A stretch of 64,000 nucleotides of DNA from Chitinivibrionales bacterium. Lineage in GTDB: Bacteria > Fibrobacterota > Chitinivibrionia > Chitinivibrionales > JANQEN01. Where the stretch lies: the NCBI GenBank assembly GCA_028278335.1, contig JANQEN010000188.1, positions 1-64,000 of the forward strand, read 5' to 3'. This document shows, in pieces, positions 43,584 through 52,629 of the stretch. The notes under the pieces are model-generated. The model worked only from the letters and a program-made list of their open reading frames with translations. It did no database searches and was not told where the DNA came from. The position numbers and the translations under genes are program-made. Within the stretch, counting starts at the first letter, position 1; every line of letters starts with the position of its first letter.

Positions 43584-43733
43584 GCGCAGAAGTGCTTTTA
43601 TGCCTAAATTGGCAAAGAGAGACTTCTCATAAAAATTGGTAACAAGTTGTTAGAAAAATCTAAATCCAAGAGATTCGTTTTTTCTGATAGAATGATAAAT
43701 ACAATCTAATAACTCAAATTAAAGGAGTTTTTG

Positions 43734-44099
43734 TTGTCTGTAAAAATTCGTCTTGCTCGCAAGGGAAGAAAAAAAGTTGCCCGTTTTAGAGTTGTTGCTG
43801 CTGACAGTCGCAGCCCCCGTGATGGGAAATTTATTGAAACACTTGGCTATTACAACCCCCAAGCAGAACCTAAAGAATTTACCTTAAACACAGAACGTGT
43901 TGGGTATTGGGTAAAACAGGGTGCTTTAGTGTCACAAACAGTTAAAAATCTTCTTTCCCAAGATGGTTTCAAGGAAAAGTTTGAAGCTTTGGAAAAGGGA
44001 CTTGACTTGGCAAACATCTCTGTTGAGAGAAAACCTGAGCGTAAAAGAAAAGCAAAACCAAAGCAGAAACAGGCACAACCAGCAAGCGGTGATGAGTAA
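43734..44099 (+). CDS. rpsP: 30S ribosomal protein S16
   Basis: About 121 residues. The start is TTG 43734, giving the usual SVKIRLARKGRKK N-terminus; the TTG three bases earlier would add one residue. AAAGGAG precedes it. It has an extended basic, Lys/Gln-rich tail beyond residue 85 that is longer than in E. coli. The last eight bases overlap the rimM start. Confidence 0.97.
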   Translation: MSVKIRLARKGRKKVARFRVVAADSRSPRDGKFIETLGYYNPQAEPKEFTLNTERVGYWVKQGALVSQTVKNLLSQDGFKEKFEALEKGLDLANISVERKPERKRKAKPKQKQAQPASGDE

Positions 44100-44637
44100 C
44101 ACTCCCCAAGAAAGCGCTTCTGATTCAGAATACATAGCGCTTGCAACCATAGGGAGACCGGTTGGCCTTGATGGATGGTGTAGAATATTTCCCTTTGGGG
44201 AGACATTAACAAAATTGTCGCTCCCCATTGAAGTCCAGATAGGGCCAAACACACCGCAAAAAAGTGTGTCTTTAAACAAACTGAAGTGTGAAAATAAAAT
44301 TCACAAAGCCCTTTTTCAGGGGTACTCAAGTCGAGAATCAGTAGACACGCTTAAAAATCTAAATCTCTTTTTAAAAGAGAGCGAGTTGCCTAAAAGAGAG
44401 AGTGGTGAATTTTACCACTTTGAATTAGAGGCAATGCAGGTAGTAGCCGAACAATCGGGTAAAATTATTGGACCGGTGATACGGGTACATAACTACCCGA
44501 CCACCGACGCCTTAGAAGTAAAAACAGAGGATGGAAAAGCAGTGGTTATTCCTTTTAATAAAGATGTGGTACGATCAGTAAACTCATCTAAAGGAATAAT
44601 TATAGTTGATGATACAATTCTCGAAGAATTACTGTAA
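44092..44637 (+). CDS. rimM: 16S rRNA processing protein RimM
   Basis: About 181 residues; the ATG at 44092 overlaps the rpsP stop by eight bases, and a longer frame inside rpsP is unnecessary. The N-terminal RimM domain begins IALATIGRPVGLDGW, and the PRC-barrel domain follows with SGEFYHFELEAMQV and VIPFNKDVV. It assists 30S head maturation with S19/S16. Fits the conserved gene order. Confidence 0.95.
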   Translation: MSNTPQESASDSEYIALATIGRPVGLDGWCRIFPFGETLTKLSLPIEVQIGPNTPQKSVSLNKLKCENKIHKALFQGYSSRESVDTLKNLNLFLKESELPKRESGEFYHFELEAMQVVAEQSGKIIGPVIRVHNYPTTDALEVKTEDGKAVVIPFNKDVVRSVNSSKGIIIVDDTILEELL

Positions 44638-44654
44638 ATACAGTCAAACAGACT

Positions 44655-45359
44655 ATGCTCTTTGAAATTTTAACGCTATTTCCTTCAATGTTTGAGGGTG
44701 TATTTAGTGATAGCATTATTAAGCGGGCTATGGACAAGAAAAAAATCGCCATATCCATCGAGAATATTCGAAATTACTCGGAGGACAACCATAGCAGTGT
44801 TGATGACTATCCCTATGGCGGAGGCCCCGGCATGCTTATGATGCCTCAACCCTTGGCCAAGGCAATTAATGCTTCGCAAAACCGACTGGTTAAAAAATCA
44901 CCTAAGGTTATCTATTTCAGTGCCCATGGACAAACATTGACTCACGAAGTCGCCCAACAATTGACTCAAGAGGAATCACTGATTTTGCTCTGTGGACGGT
45001 ATAAGGGAATTGATCATCGCATTTGCGAAAAGTATGTAGATTTGGAAATATCTGTAGGAGATTTTATTCTCTCCGGTGGTGAAATCCCGGCGATGATCCT
45101 TATCGATGCTGTCACGCGATTAATTCCTGGAGTGCTTGGGAACCGTGAGAGTGCCGAGCGAGATTCTTTTTTTACGGGGCTTTTGAGTGCACCCGAATAC
45201 ACACGACCAGAGGTGTTTGAGGAAATGGCAGTACCGGCAGTTCTATTGAGCGGCCACCATGAAAATATTAGAAAATGGCAATTAGAACAGGCGCAACAAT
45301 TAACTCAGAAACGGCGTCCTGATCTATGGAAAAAAAAATTAATCAATAAAACAGAATAG
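44655..45359 (+). CDS. trmD: tRNA (guanine-N1)-methyltransferase TrmD
   Basis: A 234-residue SPOUT methyltransferase that makes m1G37. The trefoil-knot motifs are present: YPYGGGPGMLMMPQPL, LLCGRYKGIDHRI and DFILSGGEIPAM. Starts 17 bases after rimM and lies before rplS. Normal length. Confidence 0.98.
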   Translation: MLFEILTLFPSMFEGVFSDSIIKRAMDKKKIAISIENIRNYSEDNHSSVDDYPYGGGPGMLMMPQPLAKAINASQNRLVKKSPKVIYFSAHGQTLTHEVAQQLTQEESLILLCGRYKGIDHRICEKYVDLEISVGDFILSGGEIPAMILIDAVTRLIPGVLGNRESAERDSFFTGLLSAPEYTRPEVFEEMAVPAVLLSGHHENIRKWQLEQAQQLTQKRRPDLWKKKLINKTE

Positions 45360-45393
45360 TATAAAATAATGGATATATTTGCAGGAGGTTATT

Positions 45394-45741
45394 GTGGAAG
45401 ATACCATGAAATTAGTAGAAAAAGAGTATTTATCAGAGAACGAAGTTGTCTTTGGGCCCGGTGATACCGTTGCAATCTCTTACACAATTCGTGAGGGGAA
45501 CAAAACCCGGACTCAAACATTTCAGGGAACAGTCATTCAAAAGAAGGGTGCAGGATTGGGCGCCAGTTTTACTGTTCGCAAGTCTTCGGGAAACAATATC
45601 TATGTAGAACGTATTTTTCCTTCACACTCTCCCCTTATTACTGGTATTAAAGTGGTACAGCGGGGTAAAGTGCGCCGAGCCAAGCTCTACTATCTTAGAG
45701 AAAGAACAGGAAAGGCAACCCGTATAAAAGAAAAGAAATAA
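45394..45741 (+). CDS. rplS: 50S ribosomal protein L19
   Basis: About 115 residues. The GTG at 45394 is chosen because CAGGAGG lies just upstream, inside the longer frame from 45379. Conserved FGPGDTVAISYTIREG and the C-terminal RAKLYYLRERTGKATRIKEKK identify L19. Ends the cluster before a terminator. Confidence 0.96.
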   Translation: MEDTMKLVEKEYLSENEVVFGPGDTVAISYTIREGNKTRTQTFQGTVIQKKGAGLGASFTVRKSSGNNIYVERIFPSHSPLITGIKVVQRGKVRRAKLYYLRERTGKATRIKEKK

Positions 45742-45776
45742 CTATTTAATTTATTGATACTATATTGTATTATTTG

Positions 45777-45810
45777 AAGAGAGGGTATGTATATACCGTC
45801 TCTTTTTTTA
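45777..45810 (+). terminator. Rho-independent terminator after rplS
   Basis: AAGAGA...GGTAT pairs with ATACC...TCTCTT around a short loop, followed by seven or more T. Confidence 0.8.
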
Positions 45811-45849
45811 TTCATTGTATAACAGGTACTTAACTACAAGCAATGGCCT

Positions 45850-46842
45850 ATGCAATCTGGTGACCGTACAAAACTCAAGACAGGTCAACGACCACACCAA
45901 CTTCAGACCAAAACATTAAAGGAGGGTGATACTCTTTTTAAAGAGGGCTCCTTTGGTAAAGAGGTATACCTTGTTCAAGAGGGTAAGGTCGGGGTGTACA
46001 AGGATAGCCCCGAAGGAACGGTTGAGCTTGCTGCTGTAGAAAAGGGTGGTATTATCGGTGAGATGTCGCTGTTGGATAATCAACCCCGATCAGCAACGAT
46101 TCGAGCGATTGAGGAGTCTTCAGTAATTGTTATCAATGAACAGGTCTTTTACTCCTCCCTTAAAAAAGCCCCAGGATGGTTAAATAGTATTATTAAAATT
46201 ATCGTGAGTAGATTAAGAGACACTAACATTCGATTGGATTACTCCTCGCTGCGGGATCATGAACATGGATTGATTTCCCTCATGATGCTTTTACTTCCAG
46301 AAAATAAATATCAGTATGAATCGACCATCGCTCTTGGATACGAAACGATTATCATCGAGGCCTATTATGTTTGTCGCCTTAAAAAGAAAGAGATTATCAA
46401 CATTCTTCTGGGCTTGGAAAAACGTGAAATTGTAACCATTGAAGAAGATGACAAAGGGGAGAAACATATCTGTATCCGTGATCTGGAGGTGCTTAAACTC
46501 TTTTTTGAATACTTGACACTCAAGAGTCAACATAAGGAGTTTCAAGAAATTAAAATTCCACCGGATGCCGTGGCAATTCTTTCCAACATTGCCTATATCG
46601 CCCAAAAGTCAGGTATTGAGACTGCTGAAGGTACCGCTCTTTCAAAGACCGCCTTTTTAGAGGATATGTCTGAGAAGGACACCGATAAACTGGAAAAGAT
46701 GCTTTTAGATTTACGCCGAAGAAATCTCATCAATATCATGCCTGAAGGGAATGACTATAACATTCTCTTTAAACCTCAAACCCTTAGTCGAATAAAGAAA
46801 ATCAATGATTGGTTACCGCGGTTTGAAATGGATGTCAAATGA
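45850..46842 (+). CDS. Cyclic-nucleotide-binding-domain protein (first of pair)
   Basis: A 330-residue soluble protein. Residues about 15-120 form a CNB domain: FKEGSFGKEVYLVQEGKVGVYK, then the phosphate-binding cassette region GEMSLLDNQPRSATIRA. The C-terminal 200 residues are helical with a winged-helix-like part, not the short CRP helix-turn-helix. Ends in TGA overlapping the next gene's ATG, so the two are coupled. TGA here must be a true stop. A cAMP/c-di-GMP-type sensor role is likely; the output is unknown. Confidence 0.8.
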   Translation: MQSGDRTKLKTGQRPHQLQTKTLKEGDTLFKEGSFGKEVYLVQEGKVGVYKDSPEGTVELAAVEKGGIIGEMSLLDNQPRSATIRAIEESSVIVINEQVFYSSLKKAPGWLNSIIKIIVSRLRDTNIRLDYSSLRDHEHGLISLMMLLLPENKYQYESTIALGYETIIIEAYYVCRLKKKEIINILLGLEKREIVTIEEDDKGEKHICIRDLEVLKLFFEYLTLKSQHKEFQEIKIPPDAVAILSNIAYIAQKSGIETAEGTALSKTAFLEDMSEKDTDKLEKMLLDLRRRNLINIMPEGNDYNILFKPQTLSRIKKINDWLPRFEMDVK

Positions 46843-47876
46843 GAAGTACGGGACAAAAGAAAAAAAGTAAAGTTGGAGCGGGACGAAATCGTACTCGACT
46901 CAATGAGCAGGTTTACAAGAAAGGAACCTTGATGTTCATTGAGGGGGAGCAAAGTACGGAGATGTTTATTATCCGTGCAGGATCAGTGAGGATCCTTAAA
47001 CAGGAGGGTGATAAAACCGTGGAGCTTGCAGTCCTGGGTAAGGGAAGCGTTCTTGGTGAGCTCTCGCTGCTTGACCATCAGCCTCGTTCGGCAACCGCAC
47101 AAATAGTGGAAGACGTGACAGCCACCGTCATTGACGAGTCGACCTTTAACAAAACAATGAAGAGCATACCTAGCTGGCTTGCTAATATTATCCAGGTAAT
47201 TGTCACTCGATTACGCAACACAATGAAACGCTCCAGTGATAGTATTGTACAAAAGAGCGTTGCCGGTGTCATTAAGATTCTCTTACTTCTTTACAAAAAT
47301 GAATCTGTTGAAAAGGATGGTGTGAAAAGAATTTCCTTAACTCGCGCTAAAGAGGCTATCGCCTCGACCATTGGCATTGGAGAAATGGAAACTGAGAATG
47401 TACTCTTGCATCTAATTCTCAAAGAGACGATTCTGATTAACAAGGATATCAATGGAACTGAATTTATAACTGTCATAGACCCAGAAGTCCTCACAATCTA
47501 CATGAATTTCCTCCGTGCCTCACAGCGGGGAGCCAAGCTTCTTGGCGAAGACCTCCCCGACAATGCTGTTGATCTGATTCAGGTCATTACTGAGACGGGA
47601 AATAAAAACGGTTCCTTAGTCCGCCCAGGGATAAAAAAGATTGGTGTCCCCCAATTAGAGATCGAATTGCAACGTCAGGGTAAAGGGAAAAACATCGATC
47701 TTGATGCCCTTGACAACTTGGTCGATGCTAAAATTATTTTAAAAGAGCAGAGCGCCGTTACGACGGCTCACCAAACCCATAAACAGACCGCGCTCATTTA
47801 TAACGAAAACACCCTTAAAAAGGTTATGGCTCTACATATATGGTTGACAAAGTTCAAGGAGGAGATCATCTTCTAA
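46839..47876 (+). CDS. Cyclic-nucleotide-binding-domain protein (second of pair)
   Basis: A 345-residue paralogue of the preceding gene with the same order: CNB domain (about 25-130: FIEGEQSTEMFIIRAGSVRIL, GELSLLDHQPRSATAQ) and a long helical C-terminal half. The four-base overlap with its neighbour suggests equimolar expression and perhaps a heterodimer. No catalytic motif seen. Confidence 0.8.
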   Translation: MRSTGQKKKSKVGAGRNRTRLNEQVYKKGTLMFIEGEQSTEMFIIRAGSVRILKQEGDKTVELAVLGKGSVLGELSLLDHQPRSATAQIVEDVTATVIDESTFNKTMKSIPSWLANIIQVIVTRLRNTMKRSSDSIVQKSVAGVIKILLLLYKNESVEKDGVKRISLTRAKEAIASTIGIGEMETENVLLHLILKETILINKDINGTEFITVIDPEVLTIYMNFLRASQRGAKLLGEDLPDNAVDLIQVITETGNKNGSLVRPGIKKIGVPQLEIELQRQGKGKNIDLDALDNLVDAKIILKEQSAVTTAHQTHKQTALIYNENTLKKVMALHIWLTKFKEEIIF

Positions 47877-48610
47877 AACCACTCAAGTGGTATAAATCAC
47901 TCCGATCAGCAAAGGGTCGTCACGAGGCGCAGGCTTTTATAGTTGAGGGTCGCAAAGCCATCGAACAGATTATCAAGCACAATCCAAAAGGTTTATTAGA
48001 ACTTATCGTTCGAAATGATAAAAAAGAGGAGTATCACCATTTTCCGTCCGCACACATCATTGGCGACCGCCAATTTCAAGCAGTTGCGACAAGCAAATCC
48101 CCTCAAGGGATTATCGCTGTTATGGCTCTTCCTCAAAACTATATGGACAATGTCCTTCCCCCAAAGAGTGGCAGTCGTATTCTCATGCTGGAAAGCATTC
48201 AAGATCCGGGGAATGTGGGCACTCTCATTCGAACAGCTGCAGCACTTGACTTTTCTGGAATAATTCTAAGCCCCGATTGCGCTGACCCCTTTTCACCAAA
48301 GGCAATTCAATCAGCAGCGGGTGCCACCTTTTCCCTCTGGTTGCGGAAACATAGCGAATATCCTCAGATGATGAAAACCTTGCAAAAAGAGGGTTTTTCC
48401 CTTATAGCAGCAGACATAAATGGCTCTGAAAAGCTAACCGACCCAGGAATCAGAAAACAGGTCCTTCTCCTGGGGAATGAAGGGCAAGGATTGTCAGATA
48501 CAATGCTTACCATGGCAGATGAAATTTTGACCATACCCTTTAATAAAAATGCTGTGGAATCCCTCAATGTAGCAATCGCTGGAGCACTCTGTATGTATCA
48601 CCTTCGGTAA
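47840..48610 (+). CDS. SpoU/TrmH-family RNA 2'-O-methyltransferase
   Basis: About 256 residues from the ATG at 47840, which overlaps the preceding gene by 37 bases; AAGGAGG inside the frame has no suitable start after it. The N-terminal substrate-binding domain (EAQAFIVEGRKAIEQ) is followed by the SPOUT motifs LESIQDPGNVGTLIRTAAA, LLGNEGQGLS and PFNKNAVESLNVAIAGALCMY. Methylates a ribose in 23S rRNA or tRNA; which position is unknown. Confidence 0.92.
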   Translation: MVDKVQGGDHLLKPLKWYKSLRSAKGRHEAQAFIVEGRKAIEQIIKHNPKGLLELIVRNDKKEEYHHFPSAHIIGDRQFQAVATSKSPQGIIAVMALPQNYMDNVLPPKSGSRILMLESIQDPGNVGTLIRTAAALDFSGIILSPDCADPFSPKAIQSAAGATFSLWLRKHSEYPQMMKTLQKEGFSLIAADINGSEKLTDPGIRKQVLLLGNEGQGLSDTMLTMADEILTIPFNKNAVESLNVAIAGALCMYHLR

Positions 48611-48620
48611 ACACTACGCA

Positions 48621-49808
48621 TTAATGAACAGATCCACCCCGTTTACGAGCACCATTAATATAGACAGGAACCGTGCCTCTCCCCCGCCGCTTGCGCTTGT
48701 ACATGGCATCATCAGCGCGCTTGACAATACTCTCCTCATTGTCCCCCGCTTCAGCTTCGGTCACACCAATTGACAAATCAGTATTACCGAACTTAAAGGA
48801 CATGTACTGTTTTCTGATTCGTTGCGCTACCACATTCGCCTGAGACTTATTGGTATCGGGAAGCATAACAACAAATTCATCGCCCCCATAGCGATACCCT
48901 GAATCGATATCCTCTCGAATACAAGATTGTATAATCTCAGCTAAAGCATGAAGGACTGCATCACCCATCTGATGACCTTCAGTATCATTGAGTTCCTTAA
49001 AGCGATCTATATCGATGAGGAGCAAAGACAAAGCTCGGTCAGGCTTTCGTCGAAATCGCTTTAATTCCCGCTTGATCTCTGCATAGAAGTGACGTAGGTT
49101 ATAGAGACCTGTGAGACTATCGGTTATGGCTAAAAGACTCAGTTGTTCATTCTTTTGCCGAAGCTCATCCTCAAGTTGCTTTTTCTCAGTGATATCTTTA
49201 GCAGTAAGAACATAACCATCAATGTTATTGATCTCAAAGTTCATCCGCGAAATATTCAAGATAAGCACCATCATATTGCCCTCTTTGGTCTTTGCTGATA
49301 TAACTTCATTGATAACAGAGCCAGTTTTCTTCATTTTTTCAATGAGAGAGGCTATTCGTCTACTCTCAAAAAGTAGGGTAAGCGGTTTTCCTAACACCTC
49401 TTCCTGGGTGTAACCAAAGTAGGACTGTGCGCCCTCATTGAACTTTAAGATGTAATGTTCTCTGTCTACTGTAAAAATGATATCATTGGAATTTTGTATG
49501 ATGTGCTCAAGATAGGTTACCTTTTTCTGCTCAACCCGATAGAGGAGCGCATCCTTCTCCTTGGTTTCAATATCCGCAGCATACAACATTTTGATATTGA
49601 AGATTAACAGGAAAGGAACAAAGAGAGCTGGCACCATTATGAGTATTTTCACATAGAGCGGAACAGGCAAGAATAGTGCTAAGGTACAGTTGGTAAAAAT
49701 GATGATAGTACCAAAAAGACCTGCCACAAAGGTTCGTCTATAGAGACCAATATTATTCTTTTTGTGATTTTTTAGGCTTTTGCGATACCGGTTTGAAACC
49801 GTTCTCAT
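48621..49808 (-). CDS. Membrane-bound PAS-GGDEF diguanylate cyclase
   Basis: A 395-residue protein with two N-terminal membrane helices (about 25-48, 51-72), a PAS domain (about 95-210) and a GGDEF domain with RYGGDEFVVMLP. The I-site position reads EDID rather than RxxD, so product inhibition may be lost. Its cytoplasmic input could be redox or small ligands. Converges with the SpoU gene, leaving 10 bases. Confidence 0.92.
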   Translation of the reverse strand: MRTVSNRYRKSLKNHKKNNIGLYRRTFVAGLFGTIIIFTNCTLALFLPVPLYVKILIMVPALFVPFLLIFNIKMLYAADIETKEKDALLYRVEQKKVTYLEHIIQNSNDIIFTVDREHYILKFNEGAQSYFGYTQEEVLGKPLTLLFESRRIASLIEKMKKTGSVINEVISAKTKEGNMMVLILNISRMNFEINNIDGYVLTAKDITEKKQLEDELRQKNEQLSLLAITDSLTGLYNLRHFYAEIKRELKRFRRKPDRALSLLLIDIDRFKELNDTEGHQMGDAVLHALAEIIQSCIREDIDSGYRYGGDEFVVMLPDTNKSQANVVAQRIRKQYMSFKFGNTDLSIGVTEAEAGDNEESIVKRADDAMYKRKRRGRGTVPVYINGARKRGGSVH

Positions 49809-50176
49809 ATTTCCCCATCATCTATTACTAATTATTTACTAAAACCCACTCCCTGAACGACCCCTCCACAGGCACTGGATTTACCCTTTTAAAATCAACC
49901 ATTTAGACAGAAATACATCTAAATGATACGGTTAATTTCTGAGAGCATATCACAAAAAAGGGTGAAACAATTGCTTATCGTTTACATCTTCCCACATACT
50001 AATTATACCACAAATTTGTATTTTTTTCGGTAATAATATTCTCTTTTGCATTGATTTTATTCAGAATATAATTTTTTTATTTATTATATATAGTGGTTCT
50101 AGTAAGAATTGAGGAATCATTGGCGCAACAGCGTGCTCAAATTAATTACAAAATCAGTGTCAAGGATTGAAAAAGA
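49809..50176. other. Divergent promoter region
   Basis: About 370 bases, AT-rich in its right half, between the GGDEF gene and the MpsC-like gene. No clear operator, RNA or gene. Confidence 0.35.
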
Positions 50177-50557
50177 ATGCCAAAAAAGAGATATTTTACC
50201 AAAGGCCAAATGGAAGCTGACATTAGTGCAGCCATCACCCGATTTGAAAAAGAATTTATGGGAAGAGGGCCTTTAGAAACAAAGACATACATCCTCGACG
50301 ACATGGTAATCACCCGTCTGACTGGAATCTTGAGTAAGGCTGAGTTAAAACTGGTCCTCTCTGATCGAAATGTTAGAGGACGAGAGCTGATCAAGCAAGT
50401 GCGATCCGAACTCATTGAAAACAATCGTGGCATATTGGAAGCTGTGATTAAAAACATCACAAAGCGTAAAGTTAAATCACTTCATACTGACATCAGCACG
50501 ACAAATGGTGAAAAAATAATCATATTTATTTTAGATAAAAAAGTCGATCTCTCCTAA
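50177..50557 (+). CDS. DUF2294/MpsC-like protein
   Basis: A 126-residue soluble protein. GRGPLETKTYILDDMVITRLTGIL and the later REL-IKQVRSEL/TDISTTNGEKIIIFIL match the DUF2294 family, named MpsC for a putative sodium-translocating membrane-potential system. The biochemical basis of that name is thin. It stands alone. Confidence 0.75.
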   Translation: MPKKRYFTKGQMEADISAAITRFEKEFMGRGPLETKTYILDDMVITRLTGILSKAELKLVLSDRNVRGRELIKQVRSELIENNRGILEAVIKNITKRKVKSLHTDISTTNGEKIIIFILDKKVDLS

Positions 50558-50889
50558 TCTATAAATAGTATTAAAGTTATTTTATTCTTGCGCACTCCCT
50601 GAGAAATAGTATAAATTATTCTCGTTAAACTGGACGAAAAAGGGATAGGTTTCTATCTGTTTCTTCGTAAAGTTAAAAGCTTTTTTAAAAAATCGAGTTT
50701 ATCAGAACTCCCCACAAGGAGTGCGTGATAAAAATGATGTCCCTTTGGGCTGTGCTGCGAAGAACATTCTCAAGGGCCTTTTTTTTGCACAATTCAAAAA
50801 CTAATTATTGACAGAAAAGAACTAGCACCTTTCTGCTCAGGTAACAAATCACAGTGAAATCTCTGTTTTAGTGAAAAGGAACAATAACT
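50558..50889. other. Intergenic region with hairpins before accD
   Basis: About 330 bases. Two hairpins are seen: ACTCC-ccacaa-GGAGT near 50707-50722, and CCCTT (50733) with AAGGG (50774) followed by eight T. The second could terminate the upstream gene or attenuate accD. No known riboswitch class was recognised. Confidence 0.4.
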
Positions 50890-51723
50890 ATGGGTTGGTT
50901 TTCTAAATCACAGGATGAAAAAAAGAAGATTCGCAAGAGTCCGGAGCTGTGGCTGCGGTGTAAAGCCTGTAAAAAACACATATTCAAAGAGGACTGGCAT
51001 AACCAGCACAGTGTTTGCCCCCAATGTAATTACCATGGGAGACTTACTGCCTATGAACGTATCGGAATAACCCTGGACGTAGGAACATTCAAAGAGATTA
51101 ATGAAGAGATTCACCCAGGTGATCCATTGGACTTTGTTGACGGCAAGGGAAAATACAGTGATCGCGTTGAGGAGACTCGGACTAAATCCGGTCTTAATGA
51201 GTCGATTGTTACTGGTACTGGTTCTATTGAAGGAAAGCCGGTGGTTGTTGGCGTTATGGACTTTCGCTTTTTAGGCGGTAGTCTTGGTTCTGGCACTGGA
51301 GAAAAAATTCTTCGTGCAGCAAACTATGCCTATGACCACAAATTGCCACTCATCATTTTCTCAGCCTCCGGTGGTGCTCGCATGCATGAAGGGCTATTGT
51401 CACTTATGCAAATGGCAAAAACCTGTGCCGCAGTAAAACGGCTTGCAACAAAAAATCTACCCTATATTTCGGTACTGACCGATCCGACAACCGGTGGTGT
51501 ATCAGCCTCCTTTGCCATGGTTGGTGATGTTCATTTAGCAGAACCGGGCGCTTTGATAGGATTCGCAGGACGGCGTGTTATCGAGCAAACAATCAAACAG
51601 AAACTTCCCGATGACTTTCAAACATCCGAGTATTTGCTTGAGCATGGTTTCGTGGATCGTATTGTTCAACGGGGAGAGATTAAACATACGCTTAGCTTGC
51701 TACTATCCTTTTACAACCGCTAA
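50890..51723 (+). CDS. accD: Acetyl-CoA carboxylase carboxyltransferase subunit beta
   Basis: A 277-residue subunit that transfers the carboxyl from biotin to acetyl-CoA with AccA. An N-terminal zinc ribbon has C24, C27, C43 and C46; crotonase-like core motifs ASGGARMHEG and TDPTTGGVSASFAM are intact. First of the accD-accA-oadA run. Confidence 0.97.
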   Translation: MGWFSKSQDEKKKIRKSPELWLRCKACKKHIFKEDWHNQHSVCPQCNYHGRLTAYERIGITLDVGTFKEINEEIHPGDPLDFVDGKGKYSDRVEETRTKSGLNESIVTGTGSIEGKPVVVGVMDFRFLGGSLGSGTGEKILRAANYAYDHKLPLIIFSASGGARMHEGLLSLMQMAKTCAAVKRLATKNLPYISVLTDPTTGGVSASFAMVGDVHLAEPGALIGFAGRRVIEQTIKQKLPDDFQTSEYLLEHGFVDRIVQRGEIKHTLSLLLSFYNR

Positions 51724-51780
51724 GCACAAATTTTACAAACAAGAATATAAACAGATTTACTTTGCATATTGGAGGAACGC

Positions 51781-52608
51781 GTGGCAAAAAAGAAAGAGAC
51801 TCATTTTTCAAATATGACTCCCTGGGAGATCGTACAGATTGCCCGTCATAAGGAGCGGCCCGTTCTTGTCGATTACCTTGACAAAATTTTTGATGATTTT
51901 ATTGAACTACACGGCGATCGGTGTTTTTCTGACGATCGTGCTCTTATCGGTGGATTTGCCCGTCTGGACAAACAAAATGTTATGGTCATTGGACATAACA
52001 AGGGAAAAAACGTTCAAGACAATATAGCCCAGAATTTTGGCCAAGCCAAACCAGATGGGTACCGTAAAGCACTTCGTTTGATGAAATTAGCAGAAAAATT
52101 CAACGTACCGATCATCGCCTTTATTGACACACAGGGAGCATTCCCCGGTCTTGACGCAGAGGAACGTGGTCAGGCAGAAGCGATCGCCCGAAACCTTGCC
52201 GAGATGTCGCAGGTGACCGTACCGATCATCTGTATTGTCAGTGGTGAAGGTGGTAGTGGTGGCGCTCTTGGTATTGGCGTTGGTGATGTGATCATTATGC
52301 TGTCGAACTCAATTTACTCGGTGATCTCACCGGAAGGGTGTGCTGCAATTCTTTGGCGGGATGCAAAGTTCTCACCAGAAGCGGCAGAAGCCCTCAAATT
52401 GACGGCACCCTCCCTAGTGCGTCTTGGGATTGTTGATGAGATCATCGATGAGCCTGTTGGTGGCGCTCACACCGATCCAGAGGCAACAGCTGAAGCCGTT
52501 AAAAATTCCCTTCTTAAAAACCTTCAAGGTTTACAAAAATTGCCTCCTGCAAAATTAGTAAAAAAACGTTTTGAGAAGTTTGCAAATATTGGACATTTTA
52601 ACAAATAA
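51781..52608 (+). CDS. accA: Acetyl-CoA carboxylase carboxyltransferase subunit alpha
   Basis: About 275 residues. GTG 51781 is chosen because GGAGG precedes it; a longer TTG frame would include that site. Motifs LHGDRCFSDD, DTQGAFPGLDAEERGQ and GEGGSGGALGI identify AccA. Shorter than the ~319 residues of E. coli. It follows accD by 57 bases. Confidence 0.96.
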   Translation: MAKKKETHFSNMTPWEIVQIARHKERPVLVDYLDKIFDDFIELHGDRCFSDDRALIGGFARLDKQNVMVIGHNKGKNVQDNIAQNFGQAKPDGYRKALRLMKLAEKFNVPIIAFIDTQGAFPGLDAEERGQAEAIARNLAEMSQVTVPIICIVSGEGGSGGALGIGVGDVIIMLSNSIYSVISPEGCAAILWRDAKFSPEAAEALKLTAPSLVRLGIVDEIIDEPVGGAHTDPEATAEAVKNSLLKNLQGLQKLPPAKLVKKRFEKFANIGHFNK

Positions 52609-52629
52609 ATCAAAGACAGGATACTGATT

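Noticed and set aside
1844-46842. Reassignment of TGA to a sense codon (Trp or Gly) genome-wide
   Set aside because: TGA ends the first cyclic-nucleotide gene at 46840-46842, and the many long genes contain no internal TGA; only two special in-frame cases exist.
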